A stretch of DNA of 64,000 nucleotides, taken from NCBI GenBank assembly GCA_035048815.1, contig JAUCBN010000049.1, forward strand, positions 317,501 to 381,500, written 5' to 3'. Every line of letters begins with the position of its first letter. Within the stretch, counting starts at the first letter, position 1. The notes beneath the pieces were generated by a model, which saw only the letters and a program-made list of their open reading frames with translations, did not search any database and was not told the origin of the DNA. The stretch comes from Abelmoschus esculentus. Its lineage: Eukaryota > Streptophyta > Magnoliopsida > Malvales > Malvaceae. This document shows positions 1-11,347 of this stretch, piece by piece. Both the position numbers and the translations under genes were made by a program.

Positions 1-47
1 AAGAGATTGGTTTTGGGTATTTTAAAGGTCTATGTAATACTCTTAAA

Positions 48-86
<39 letters not shown>

Positions 87-785
87 AAATATATATATAT
101 AAGTATATAAAAAAAAACTTATGAGATTCAGAAACCCTATTAGATTCAGAAACCTTAAAAAAAATATAAACCTTTATTCTCTCAAACCCGACCACCGCCG
201 CTCTCTCATCGTCGCGCCGTGGTGCTCACCGCCGCCGCCGTTGTGTCCGTCTCCTTGCCCCAACCAAAACCCCCTTATCCACGAGCCCAACCGCCGCCTG
301 GATCGCCGGTAATCGAAGCCCAAAGCTTCGCCGGGGTTAGGGTTTATACCTCTTGTTTTTTCGTCGATTCCGGTCGATCCGGTGATCGAATCGGCGCGTC
401 GCCTGTACCACGGAGTTCACCACCCAGAGCCAGCCAAAACCCCTCCGTTATCGCTTCACCTCGGCGCCGACAGGACCTTCATCGAGGAACCTCTCCCCGA
501 TTTCGGTAAGTGAGTTTAAATCCGACTATTTAAAGTGTTTTTCTGGAAGTTTGGCTTGAGTTATGTTTTTTTTTGAAGAGATATGGAAAAATCTGGTCTC
601 GGTGTGCATTTTCCGTCCGATTAGGGCCGCGCGTGGCCTTCACGCGCCACCGGAAGCGGTTTCCGGCCACCGGGACGGTTACTGTGGGTTGACCGGTCCA
701 AACCGGCCCAAACCCGGTCCAAACCGGCCTTGAACCGGCCCTCCCAAACCGAGCCGGTCTTACCGAACCGAACCGGTCCAACCCG

Positions 786-930
786 GTAAACCGTTGACCT
801 GTTGACCCATTGACCGACCCGACCCGTTGACCGACCCGACCCGTTGACCGTTGACCTGTTGACCGTTGACGTCAGCGTGACGTCAGCGTTGACTTTGACT
901 ACTGACGTCAGCGTTGACTTTGACCCCAAA
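786..930 (+). promoter_or_regulatory. Array of W-box (TTGACC/T) and TGACGTCA motifs inside the solo LTR
   Basis: About 145 bp made of GTTGACC and GACCCGACC units. At least ten TTGAC[C/T] words can be counted and three copies of the palindrome TGACGTCA. TTGAC[CT] is the core of WRKY-binding W-boxes and TGACG the core of TGA-bZIP (as-1/ocs) sites; both factor families act in plant immune transcription. The array is kept, inverted and shorter, in both LTRs of the complete element (about 20,505-20,590 and 27,665-27,785). Whether it works as an enhancer is inference. Confidence 0.5.
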
Positions 931-1617
931 AGTCAAAATTTGCAAAAACTCCTATTTTATGTTTTTCAACGTCCTGAGTCCATCCGTGAAGTCCGTTTTT
1001 CGAAATTCGAACCCGAAAGCCTCCAAATTGGACTTTAAAGTCTCGAATCATGCTTTTCTTCCAAGTTAAGTCCAGAGTTTTATTTAAAGTCTAAAGTTTA
1101 TGTCTGTTTATTTGTAGGGTCTCACAATTCTCCCGATCGTGCACCGAACCAACCCAGTTCCTCCCGCTTTGACCGATCCCGAGATCCGATCGTGACCCGT
1201 ATGTTTTTAATACCCGTGAGTAATCAATTCAATACTTTAGCTCCAGTATTAATGAAAAATTATATTTTATACTTTTAGGGTCCAATACAGCTACAGAGCG
1301 AGGCTCGAACGCCCAGTAGATCACCTGACTTTTTCCTGCCATTGAGGTGTGTTCCTTGTGCGCTATGCACTGTATTTTACCGCTTTATGTTTAACGAGCC
1401 AAGTATGTGCACATAACTGTTTTCTGTTTTACGTAAATGTTTGCTTCGAGTTTTAGGATATACCATTTAGTGGGTTACCGTATATCTGATATGTCCTGGT
1501 TTACGTATGCATATTGCCTGATTAATTTCTGATACTACCATCATGTCTCCAAATATTACTGCATGCCTGTCATATTAGTGTTGGGGTGATGAGTAGTACT
1601 TCAGATTCGGTTCAGCC

Positions 1618-1765
1618 TTGATCCAGCTGGTAATTCCGCCTGTTTACGGTTCCTAACCTCAGTTAGGGTAATTCCACCTGTTTACGGTTCCTGTGCATTA
1701 GCCGGGGTAATTCCGTCCTGCAACCTAAGGTAATCCCTTAGGCCGGTACCTTAACCTTAAAGGCT
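1618..1765 (+). repeat. Imperfect tandem repeats (GGTAATTCC-GCCTGTTTACGGTTCCT) within the LTR
   Basis: Three to four diverged units, each with GGTAATTCC followed by a C/T-rich stretch and TTACGGTTCC. The same block appears reverse-complemented in both LTRs of the full element near 19,670-19,800 and 26,840-26,965, so it is a standing part of this LTR family and not a new expansion. Confidence 0.7.
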
Positions 1766-4692
1766 AGGGTTAATGCCAGTATCAGATACCGTTCGGGGGA
1801 ACTGTATCCTGGAGTATGGTTGGAGGGTAGTCTGTCATGCATACACATGATCTGATTTTCTGTTTTACCGTTTAATCGATTTAACTGTTTTCTGTTGCAC
1901 TGTTGGGACACACTGGGCTTTATAGCTCATACCTGTTTTCTTCCCCTTTCAGATACTCGTAGATAGACATTCCGGACTTGGCATTGGAGGATCCACATAC
2001 TACCTGGTTACACATTGATGTAACATATTTACCTTTTTCCTTAGTTTATGTTAAGGTGACATGTGTCATCATATATTTTATTACTGGTGTTTTAGAAGTA
2101 TCACTTTACTCTTTGTTTTACAAACTAAATTGGAACACTATTTCCAGCTACTTTGTTTTTAGAAACGTATACATATTTTGAACTGTTAGATGGTATATAT
2201 TTTCATTTGCTTCAGTTAAATAATTTTTACGCTTTATGTTTCGTAAATAAAAACGATGTGACACTCTAGCCGGGTTTCCCGCATAGGCCGGTTTAGGGGG
2301 TTACAGTCTAGTTGAAAGAAGTTTCTTTCAAGAGGTAGAAGAAGACAAAGGCTGACGTGTAACGTGTAAAATGCATGACTTTATGCATGATCTTGCTGAA
2401 TCAGTTGCAGGGAAAGAGAGTAGTCTTTTAGATTCAAATTCAAGCTCTAGTGAGGTTGATGAGAAATGTCGCCACCTATCGATTTTTTCATTAGAGCCTT
2501 TGCTTAAGCAAAAGAAGTTACTATCTTGGTTTCCTTTGTTTAAGGGAAATAAGTTACGAACTTTGTTATGTTTTCCAAGCTATGTAGTTGAAGATATGAG
2601 TGATACAGCTTGGGATTTATTAATTTCAAATTGTAGATGCTTGCGCGTAGTAAAACTATCCAGATTTAATAGAGTTCCAGGCTCTCTTCATAAGCTGAAA
2701 CATTTAAGGTACCTTGATCTTTCTTCTAATCCTTTTAAGTTCCTCCCTAAGAGTATTTGCAAGATACACAATTTGCAAGTGCTGAAACTTAACTATTGTA
2801 ACCAACTTGAAGAATTGCCAAAGAAGATTGAGAAATTGGTGAATCTTGTCCATCTGGATTGTGATAACTGTGAGAGGTTAACTCATATGCCGTGTGGAAT
2901 AGGAAAGCTGACATTGCTTCAGACGTTAAGCCTGTTTGTTGTGGATAAAGACGGTTCCTATGGTGCTGCTGCTGCTAATCTGAGTGAATTGAGTGAGCTT
3001 AACAACTTAAGGGGAGAGCTGAAAATAAGAAATTTGGGATTTGTTAAAAATGCAAAAGAGGTGTTTAAAGCTGCTAATTTGAAAGAGAAGCAACATTTGC
3101 AATCATTGGTTTTAATATGGGGAGGTGCTGAGGAGGATGAAGAGAAGTCACTTGAAGACTTGCAGCCCCATCCTAATCTGAAGGAGCTCTCGGTGGAAAG
3201 ATGGAAGGGAGATGCCAAGTTCCCAAGTTGGCTTTCTATGCTCACAAGTCTCACCTCTATTCGGATATCGGGTCCCAGTAAATTTAGACATCTCCCTTCC
3301 TTTGCTCGATTGCCTCATTTGAAACTGCTGTGGATTTCTGAGTTAACTGAGCTGGAGTACATGGAGGATAGTGACACCAGTGGAGGACAAGGAGAATCAG
3401 AGCCATTCTTCCCCTCGCTTACACGTCTAGACCTCCGTCAATGCCCAAATATGAAGATTTGGTGGAAAAGGCCGGTTGATAAGGATGATCACAAGGATGG
3501 TACAGTTATAGGAGCATCGACCATGACATTTCCTTGTCTTTCCTATTTACATATCGAAGATTGCCCTTTGACTTCAATGCCACTGTATCCATCAGTTTAT
3601 ATGTACTTATTCTTGAAGAATACGAGTTCAAGGCCGTTAAAGCAGACCATTCAGATGAATACAACAGCATCAACCTCTTCTCTTCCTCTCTCCAAATTGA
3701 AATCCTTATGTTTGAGTAATGTTCAAGAACTGGACCCTGACATACTACAAGAGTGCCTGCAGAATATGACTTCCCTTGAAGAGTGGGGAATTGGTTCTTG
3801 TCATTGGCTGAAGTCTTTATCTGGGTGGTCGCAACAAATGACCAGTCTCACAAGATTAACAATAAGAGATTGCAAGGAGTTTGATTTAGGTGGCATGCAA
3901 CTGCAGTGGGGTCTCCTTAAGAATCTCAATTATTTGCAGATTGATAATCTTCCACAGCTGGTGTCTCTCCCTCTTTGGCTTCAAAATCTTGTTCAATTGA
4001 AAAGATTAGAGATTAAGAATTGCAGTGGATTGAAGTCACTCTTTCCTGTGTTCCAACATCTCACTTCCCTTGAAAATCTTGTTATAGTCAACTGCATGGA
4101 GCTGGAGTTATCTGCAGATGGCATCCACATATTCCAAGATCATACAAGCTTACGTCTTCTACATCTGGAAAGAATTCCAAAGTGTCAGCATCTTCCGGGG
4201 TGGCTTCAACATCTAAAAAATCTGAAATTGCTCCATCTGGTGAATTTGCCCCATTTAACATCACTTCCTGATGAGATGTACAGCCTAACTAATTTGGAAA
4301 GCTTAAGGATAGATCAAATTCCCCAGTTGGAGGAAAGATTTGGGAAGGGCATTGGTGCCGATTGGCATAAGATTGCTCACATCCCATACATTAGGGTGAA
4401 TGGGGTTGGTGCTTCCTACCCTTTGAATCTTTCATTTATCCACTTTTACAAGTATATATTATGTTTTCTATTTCAAGCTCTGAATATGGCTTACTTGTTT
4501 TCTATCTTCAGACAAAGGTGCAATGGCTTCGGTAACCGAAGGGTATTTGAGTATTTCAGGAATTCATATGCAGAGAAAGAGGAAGTTGGAGGTAGGTTAT
4601 CTAATTGCTTTACACTTTTAAATCATAATAACCTCAGAATTAACTTCAATCATGAATCATATAGTAATGAATGTTCCTTTTTGTCAGCATGA

Positions 4693-5760
4693 GCTCAATG
4701 GAACACATACATTCTTCAGCAGCTCATCCATTCCGAATTTGTTACGTCTAATTTTGTCACTGAAGCAGACGCCCTCTGTTTTCTTTTGAATGGAAATCTA
4801 TACCAAATAATCCGAAAACAAGTATTAGTGACTGCAAGGAGCAGGAGTTATCTGCTGGTGGCATCGAAAAACAATCAAATTTAGCATCGGTTACAGTCGC
4901 AGGCAAGATGCGTTCCCTAGCCACTGTGGAACTGTTAGATATACCATAAATTCCGCTGTTGCAATGGCAGTGGTGCCAATTCACATAAGATTGCTCACAT
5001 CTCACCAATTAAGGTGTATCAGTTGGTCCTCCCTATGCTTTCCACCATTCCTTTAAACAACAACATCTTGTCTTTTATATTCATTCTAGTTTGATTCTTG
5101 TTGGATAGTGTAAAATAGGTATTCCAAGTTTACCTATTCTTTACTCATCATCTTTTACAATATTTTGATATTTTTGCAGCGGTAATTATCATGGGAGAAA
5201 TTGCATAATTTAGATCTAGTATTGAAGTATTTCTGGTGGTTCATATCTTTTGCAGAAGGTTTTGAGGTCTACACACTAATGGGAATGTTGATTCGTTCGT
5301 ATTACAGATGATGCTCGATGTTGGCCCTTTGCTAAACTTGCACTGGAAAAGCATGGACAATGGAATTGTGCATGGTTGGCCACCATCTGTGCATTGGATA
5401 TGAATATCTGTTCGGTAAGTGTTTCTGCATTTTGACATTGCTCAGTTTAAATGAGATTAGTGTTAACATATTCTACATTGGCATTTATGACTTTTAGGTT
5501 CATTGTTGAACAAGGCCATTGTCATTGCTTTAGCAGACCAAGATTGCCTTAGCGTGCCATTGCCCAATTGCAACGTCGGATTCCGATGGAGGTTACACGA
5601 GCAAGGTCTTGTTAGTCTCAGTCTCTGGATTTGGTTATCAAAGTGCTAGTTTATGAGCAAGACGTTGTGCATTGAGGGCTTACAAGAGTTGAAAGCTAGC
5701 AAAAACATCAGACAAGGAATCTGTGTTCCTGTAATCTGATGTTAGTACAAACTATCTGAA
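4693..5760 (+). pseudogene. Decayed 3' exons and 3' flank of NLR-A
   Basis: No open frame, but recognisable relics. Near 4,830-4,865 an LRR scrap reads like the SDCKELELSADGI units upstream, and near 4,975-5,030 there is a copy of the 'ADWHKIAHIP' end followed by GGTGTAT(C/A)AG. From 5,255 to 5,400 a block on the pattern TTTTGAGGTCTA-CACTA-TGGGAATGT ... AAGCAT-GACAATGG ... GGTTGGCCACCA matches 11,605-11,750 downstream of NLR-B. A further match, ending in AAAACATCAGACAAGGAATCT, is at about 5,700-5,725 and 11,965-11,985. The whole 3' region was therefore duplicated with the gene. Confidence 0.65.
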
Positions 5761-7743
5761 TCCCATGCTTTTTAGCTTGTTAGAAAACAAATGTAACTAA
5801 ATCCAATGTCTTCTTTTTCACTACAAGATTTGAACATGGTTTCCAACACTTGTTTTCTTTTTTTCTTCTTTTTGCGAGATTATTATGATTGTACTTTTCA
5901 ACTTGTTATTGCATCTAAGAGCCAGGAAAAGACATGCCATTCTTCATGAGCTAATCCATCCACGGTATGTTACTCTGCTTTGAGCATCAATTCCTTGCTC
6001 ATTACTCAATCATTTTGAACATATAAGATACCGTTGTAATTATCTCATAAAATAGAATATAAACCAATAAATTCATCATTCGAATATCCACTTTTACTCA
6101 TAGTAAATATGGTTCAAAGTTACCAAGTTATCACATTTTCACAACATGATCACCCACAGCTGCATGAGCACTATCTAGCTCGAAAATCATTGCCAAGACT
6201 CATCTGCAACACCCAGTAGTTGGGCGTTCTTCCTTCTTCCAAGTCTTCAACCCTATATATGATTTTTTTTTAAAATTATTTTGGATATTATATATTTTCT
6301 ATTTTAAATTCAACCAATTATAATTGAACACGTGTCATGTATTAATACAAACATTTAGAGCTGCGTTTCAGTTGTAATCATATCACTCTTCTGCAAAAAA
6401 TCAAACAATTTTTTTCTTCATTTCAGATTCAACCAGCAATTAGGAAAAGATTAATAAATTATACTGCAAGTTGTAACATCAACATAATCATATTTTGCTG
6501 AGCAGGAGGTTAAAAGATTATGTGAGCGCCGGGTAATTTATTAAAATATGATTTGTTTGTAATTCTTATTAGTTCTAAAAATGTAGCCCTTAAAAGTAAT
6601 TGTCTTTTTTAAGATCTTGTACGGTTGTTTCTATTACGTTTGTCCAGAACCTTACTAGTTCTATAGAAACAATAGGAATAAGAATAATCAATGGAATTTT
6701 AGACTCAATTGTCACGTTTAGGACATAATTATAACTTATCTTTCTTAAAAGCATTTTTAAATTTTTATAATAAATTTCGAGATTAATATCATCTAATGAA
6801 TGTACTTTATCAAAAAATTTGGGGTCTTTTTGTTAGAGGCCCCTGTGCAAATACTATTATTATGCTTATCCAAAACCCACCGTTGCCGAATAAAAAATCA
6901 TAACATCAACAAGTAGATGATAAATATTTTTTTTATCCGACCATTACAGCAATGGGCGATTCCTTTTTCAACTATTGGATGGAGTGGCAACTAGATTATA
7001 CAATAAAAATGTATTAGGTAGGTGGACTGTGTCATGTTATATTGTTACAAGTAATCCACTTGTATTCAAAATTTGTATAATATGAAGTAACGTATTAGGT
7101 TTAAAGTTGATAAATTCTAATTAAAAAGTCAATAAATCAGAATAAATAAATTACGTAATTTACCACTTTGGTTATGAAGTTTTAAAATGTTTAATTTTAC
7201 TTATTAAGGTTTAGACATTAAATATTTTTTACTCATTTGTTAATTTTTGACGAAGTTATGATATGGACGACATTCACCATTCATTATCATTAAGCGTTAT
7301 CATAATCGAACGTAGATGATGGTTGTTTGATCCTAAATTTTATCAGTCTGAATCTAACATTTTATTTCGTCAAAAACAGTGTTGAAGTTCACAAATCAAG
7401 CAAAAAATTTATAGTTTCTCCCTCGACGTCTTTCTCTTTTATCATTGAATGGAACTTGCTTTTTAGTATATTTCTTTTCTCGTGCTTATGAAGTGTTTTA
7501 CCGTTCGGATCTTGAAGAAATTCCACATTCAATGTCTAAACTTTAATGAATAAATTGAATATTTTAAAACTTTAATAACCAAAATAAATTTATGAGTAAA
7601 GTTTAATAGTGATTTATGTAATTTTCCCAATAATAATTTTAGTGAGATAGACTGCAATAGCCTCTATGTATTAACAACAACGTTACTTCAAATCATTTCC
7701 AACCTTCCCTTTGCAGTAACTGAGCATTTCCATACACCAAGCA
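5761..7743. other. AT-rich spacer between the NLR copies; no gene seen
   Basis: No credible coding frame. A short match at 7,005-7,050 (ATGTATTAGGTAGGTGGA) to 12,280-12,300 marks the far end of the duplicated NLR unit, so roughly 0.8 kb between about 6,200 and 7,000 appears to be extra sequence in this copy. A scrap near 6,825-6,850 (TTAGAGGCCCCTGTGCAA) resembles a common transposon end but could not be bounded. The last 60 bases before 7,744 should hold the NLR-B leader. Confidence 0.5.
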
Positions 7744-8136
7744 ATGGCAGAAGCAATTGCTTTTAACGTCATTACTAAACTGAGCTCTCCTCTTCTCCAG
7801 CAACTTGGCTTGTGGTGGAATTTCAAAGACGACCTCCAGGACCTCCAAAGCATCGTCACCGCAATCAAAGCTGTGCTTCTCGACGCCGAAGAACGATCGG
7901 TGAGTAGCAACCTTGTCAAAGACTGTCTTGAAAAGCTGAAAGATGCACTGTATGATGTTGATGACTTGCTGGATGATATCCATACCGAAGCTTTGAGGAA
8001 AGATCTGCTGAGCGGGAACAAGCTAACGAAAGAGGTACGACTTTTCTTCTCAAGCTCAAACCAGTTTGCTTATGATCTGAAAATGGGACATAAAATCAAG
8101 GCCATTAAGGCCATATTAAGCTCCAATTCAACGTGA
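7744..8136 (+). pseudogene. NLR-B, coiled-coil (Rx_N) part
   Basis: The N-terminal 130 codons of a CC-NBS-LRR receptor, starting at the first ATG (MAEAIAFNVITKLSS), a normal start for RGA-type NLRs. The Rx_N four-helix region is complete: LLDAEERSVSS near residue 40, and the EDVID-like acidic motif LYDVDDLLDDI at about residues 71-81. It would mediate self-association and signalling at the membrane. The frame ends at TGA 8134-8136, exactly where family members run into the CC-NB linker. The NB-ARC frame restarts in the next frame at 8144, so a nonsense change plus a one-base frameshift separate the two. A free CC protein could be made from this piece; known CC fragments can be autoactive, but that is inference here. 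Confidence 0.85.
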
Positions 8137-8143
8137 GACCAAG

Positions 8144-10795
8144 ATGTTAAATTTGGTAGAGCGTCACCATCCTGTTGAAACGCCTTTCAGGGCTAGAAGG
8201 AGGCTGCAGACACACTCTTTTGTGCGTAAAAATGAGATAATAGGAAGGGAGGATGACAAAACAGCACTTCTAAGACTCTTGTTAGAGTCTGAAAGTGAAG
8301 AGAATGTTTATATCATTCCAATCGTGGGGTTTGGAGGCTTAGGCAAGACTGCATTGGCGCAGGTGGTCTATAATCATGACATGGTCAAAAACCACTTTGA
8401 GTCTAGGATGTGGGTCTGTGTTTCAGACGTTTTTGATGTGAAAATAATTGTAGAAAATATTATCAAATCTGTGACTGATCAAGCACCTAATCAAAATCTC
8501 CAAATGGATCAATTGCAGAAACAACTCCGAGATAAAGTTGATGGGAAAAAATATTTGCTTGTTTTAGATGACATATGGAACGAGGATAGGGAACAATGGT
8601 TTAACCTGAAGAAGTTACTGATGGGTGGAGCTAAAGGAAGTAAGATAATAGTAACTACTCGTTCCATGAGGGTAGCAAAGATTACTAGTAAATGTCAGCC
8701 CTATGTTCTAAAAGGCTTGTCTAATGACGATGCATGGTTTTTGTTCAAAGAAATAGCATTTGAGCAAAGATCTGCAGACTCGACAAACTCGGCCTTTGTG
8801 GACATAGGAAGACAGATTTTAGAAAGGTGTGGTGGAGTTCCCTTAGTCATAAGGACCATAGCTGGTACATTATCTTTTAAAGAAACTGAAAATGAGTGGC
8901 TTTCTTTCAAAAATAATGAACTTGCTACAATATCTGAAACAGAAGGTGAAATTTTGCCTACACTTAAGTTGAGTTATGATCTTCTTCCATCCCATTTGAA
9001 GCCTTGCTTTTCTTATTGCGGGTTGTACATTAAAGATCATAGAATTGATGTAGAAACTCTTGTTCAATGTTGGATTGCATTAGGCTTTGTAAAAGAGTCA
9101 AATTCGAGTCGATCAATTGGAGAGGTTGGGTTTGGGTATTTTAAAGATTTAGTTGAAAGAAGTTTCTTTCAAGAGGTAGAAGATGAAGACTGGGGTGTAA
9201 CATGTAAAATGCATGATTTAATGCATGATCTTGCTCAGTTAGTAGCTGGAACAGAGAGCAGTATTCTTGATTCGAATTCAAGTTTAAGAAAAGTTGACGA
9301 AAAATGTCGTCACTTGTCGAGTTATCCTTCACTAGTTTCTTTGTTTAAGGGGAAGAAGTTGCGAACTTTATTATGTTTTCACAATGGCTTAGATTGGCAT
9401 ATCAGTGATGCAGCTTGGGATTTGATAATTTCAAATTGTAAATGTTTACGTGTATTAGCATTGAATAATTTAAGTATTGTGACAGTTCCAGGCTCCATTC
9501 ATAAGCTGAAACATTTGAGGTACCTTGATCTATCTTGGAATACTTATCTTAAGAACCTCCCAGAGGGTATTTGCAAGATACCAACTTTGCAGGTGCTGAA
9601 ACTTGATCACTGTAATCACCTTGAGGAATTGCCAAAGAAGATTGGAAAATTGGTGAATCTTGTACATCTTCCCTGTGATGACTGTGAGAGCTTAACTCAT
9701 ATGCCACGTGGAATAGGGAAGCTTGCTTTACTTCAGACGTTAAGCTGGTTTGTAGTGGATAAACAGGGTTCCAATGGTGGTGGTGCAGATTTAAGTGAAT
9801 TGAGTGAGATTAACAGCTTAAGGGGAAAACTAACAATAAAAAATATGGGATTTGTGAAAAATGAAAAAGAGGAGTTTAGAGCTGCTAATTTGAAAGGGAA
9901 GCAACATGTGCAGAGTTTGGTTTTAGAATGGGATGATTGCTTTGATGATGATAATGAAGATGATGAAGAGAAGTCACTTGAAGACCTGCAGCCTCATCCT
10001 AATCTGAAGGAGCTCTGTGTGGTAAGATGGAAGGGTGATGTCAAGTTTCCAGATTGGCTGTCTGTGCTCACAAATCTCGTCCGTGTTGCCATATGGGATT
10101 CAAGTAAATTCAAACACCTCCCTTCCTTTGCTCAATTGCCTCATCTTAAACATCTGGACATATTCTACCTAACTGAGCTGGAGTACATGGAGGGTGGTGA
10201 CCCCAGTGGAGGACAAAGAGAATCAGAATCATTCTTCCCTTCGCTTACATCTCTCACACTCAACCACTGCCTAAATATGCAGAGTTGGTGGAGGAAAAGA
10301 CCGACTGATGTTGAAAATGATGACAGACCGGTTATAGGAGCATCAACCATGGCATTTCCTTGTCTTTCCAGTTTACACATTAAAGATTGCCCTTTGACTT
10401 CAATGCCGCTGTATCCATCACTTGATAACGAGCTAAGGTTGAAGAATACAAGTTCAAGGCCATTAAAGCAGACCATGCAAATGAATATAACACCATCAAT
10501 CTCTCCTCTCCCTCTCTCCAAATTGAAATCCTTCCATGTGGAGGAGAGCATTGATGAACCGGACACAATAATTGACTGTCTGCAAAATATGACTTCATTT
10601 GAGCAGTTGGTTCTTGCCTCTTGCCACTGGCTCAAGTCCTTGTCTGGGTGGTCACAACAAATGACCAATCTCACAAGTTTAACAATAACAGATTGCAAGG
10701 AGCTTGATTTAGACGGCATGCATTGGGAACCCCTTAAGAATCTCTCTCGTTTGGAGATTGAATTAATCCCACAGCTGGTGTCTCTCCCCCTTTGA
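8144..10795 (+). pseudogene. NLR-B, NB-ARC and LRR part
   Basis: 883 codons holding all NB-ARC signatures in order: P-loop GFGGLGKTALAQ (about 8,327-8,362), RNBS-A FESRMWVCVSD, kinase-2 LLVLDDIW with the final W typical of non-TIR NLRs (about 8,557-8,580), RNBS-B GSKIIVTTRS, GLPL box altered to GVPLVI, RNBS-D CFSYCGLYIKD and MHD as KMHDLMHDLAQ (about 9,205-9,237). LRRs follow from about 9,300, with an acidic insert (DDCFDDDNEDDEEK) near 9,937-9,970. The frame stops at TGA 10,793-10,795, where NLR-A has TGG in the same sentence (LPLWLQNLV). No ATG lies in the right context to start this piece independently. Such receptors are cytosolic ATP/ADP switches detecting pathogen effectors. With the CC break, this copy is a pseudogene as written. 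Confidence 0.92.
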
Positions 10796-11347
10796 CTTCA
10801 ACATCTTGTTCAATTGAAGAGACTAAAAATTGAAAATTGCAGTGGATTGAGGTCACTCTTTCCTGGCTTCCAACATCTCACTTCCCTTGAATATCTTTAT
10901 ATAAGCCACTGCAGGGAGCTGGAGTTATCTGCAGATGGTATCCAAATGTTCCAGGATCATACTAGCCTACGCCACCTGTGGATGGAAGATATTCCGAAGT
11001 GTCAATATCTTCCGGAGTGGATTCGACATCTAACAAATCTGAAATGGCTTTATCTCATTAATTTTCCCAATTGGACATCGCTTCCGGACGAGATGCATTG
11101 CCTAACCAGTTTGGAAGAGTTACATATACGAGAAATTCCCCAGTTGGAGGAAAGATGTAGGAAGGACATTGGTGCCGATTGGCATAAGATTGCTCACATC
11201 CCAGTCATTGAGGTGGATTGGGTGAGTGCCCTCCTATCCTCTGAATCATCCATTTATCCACTTTTACAACTATATATTGTATATTCTGTTTTCAATCTGT
11301 GAATATATCTCTGTCTTGTTTTCTATGTTCAGATATTGGTGGAGTAG
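10796..11347 (+). pseudogene. NLR-B, last LRRs after the premature stop
   Basis: The same frame as 8144-10795 continues after the TGA for about 140 codons of LRR and the family ending LEERCRKDIGADWHKIAHIPVIEVDW. A good donor, GTGAGT, is at 11,222 and an acceptor (TATGTTCAG) ends at 11,332. Splicing would add four codons and stop at TAG 11,345-11,347, a common layout for this family (tiny last coding exon). Without splicing the frame runs to 11,302. The loss of this tail through the TGA would remove roughly six repeats from any product. Confidence 0.75.

Larger units (their letters stand above)
33..2305 (+). mobile_element. Solo LTR of a Tekay/Del-type Ty3/gypsy element inserted in the NLR-A exon
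   Basis: A 2,273-bp sequence beginning TGTAATAC and ending GGGGTTACA, bounded by a perfect 5-bp target duplication GTCTA at 28-32 and 2306-2310. Its reverse complement aligns along its length with the two LTRs of the complete element at 19,098-28,498 (shared start, TGACGTCA/GTTGACC block, GGTAATTCC repeats and GTGACACTCTAG end), but it is clearly more diverged from them than they are from each other. No internal region remains, so it is the product of LTR-LTR recombination. Sense orientation is plus, the same as the NLR exon it interrupts. An ATA trinucleotide run lies near its start (47-80). Confidence 0.95.
1..4692 (+). pseudogene. NLR-A: CC-NBS-LRR resistance-gene pseudogene, 3' part, split by a solo LTR
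   Basis: This is the C-terminal part of an RGA-type NLR immune receptor; its CC and NB-ARC regions lie left of the window. Bases 3-32 encode the end of the winged-helix region (EIGFGYFKGL). The reading frame resumes at 2311 after a solo LTR (33-2305) and one copy of its target duplication, giving VERSFFQEVE. An in-frame TGA at 2353-2355 follows, where NLR-B has sense codons. The MHD motif (KMHDFMHDLAE) begins at 2368, then about 20 leucine-rich repeats run to the typical ending LEERFGKGIGADWHKIAHIP near 4390. The frame stays open to 4692, but residues after about 4410 look like read-through into an intron (compare the donor at 11,222 in NLR-B). The LRR part itself has no break. Very like NLR-B along its length, so they are tandem duplicates. 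Two lesions (LTR, TGA) make a full receptor unlikely; an LRR-only protein from ATG 2371 is formally possible. Confidence 0.9.

Noticed and set aside
121..1038. Short frames within the solo LTR
   Set aside because: Pro/Arg-rich frames caused by GC-rich LTR sequence; the same DNA is shared by all LTR copies.
8144..10795. Independent NB-ARC-LRR gene starting at ATG 8144
   Set aside because: The ATG is inside the CC-NB linker of the family, and the CC frame directly upstream is one base out of phase, so this is part of NLR-B.
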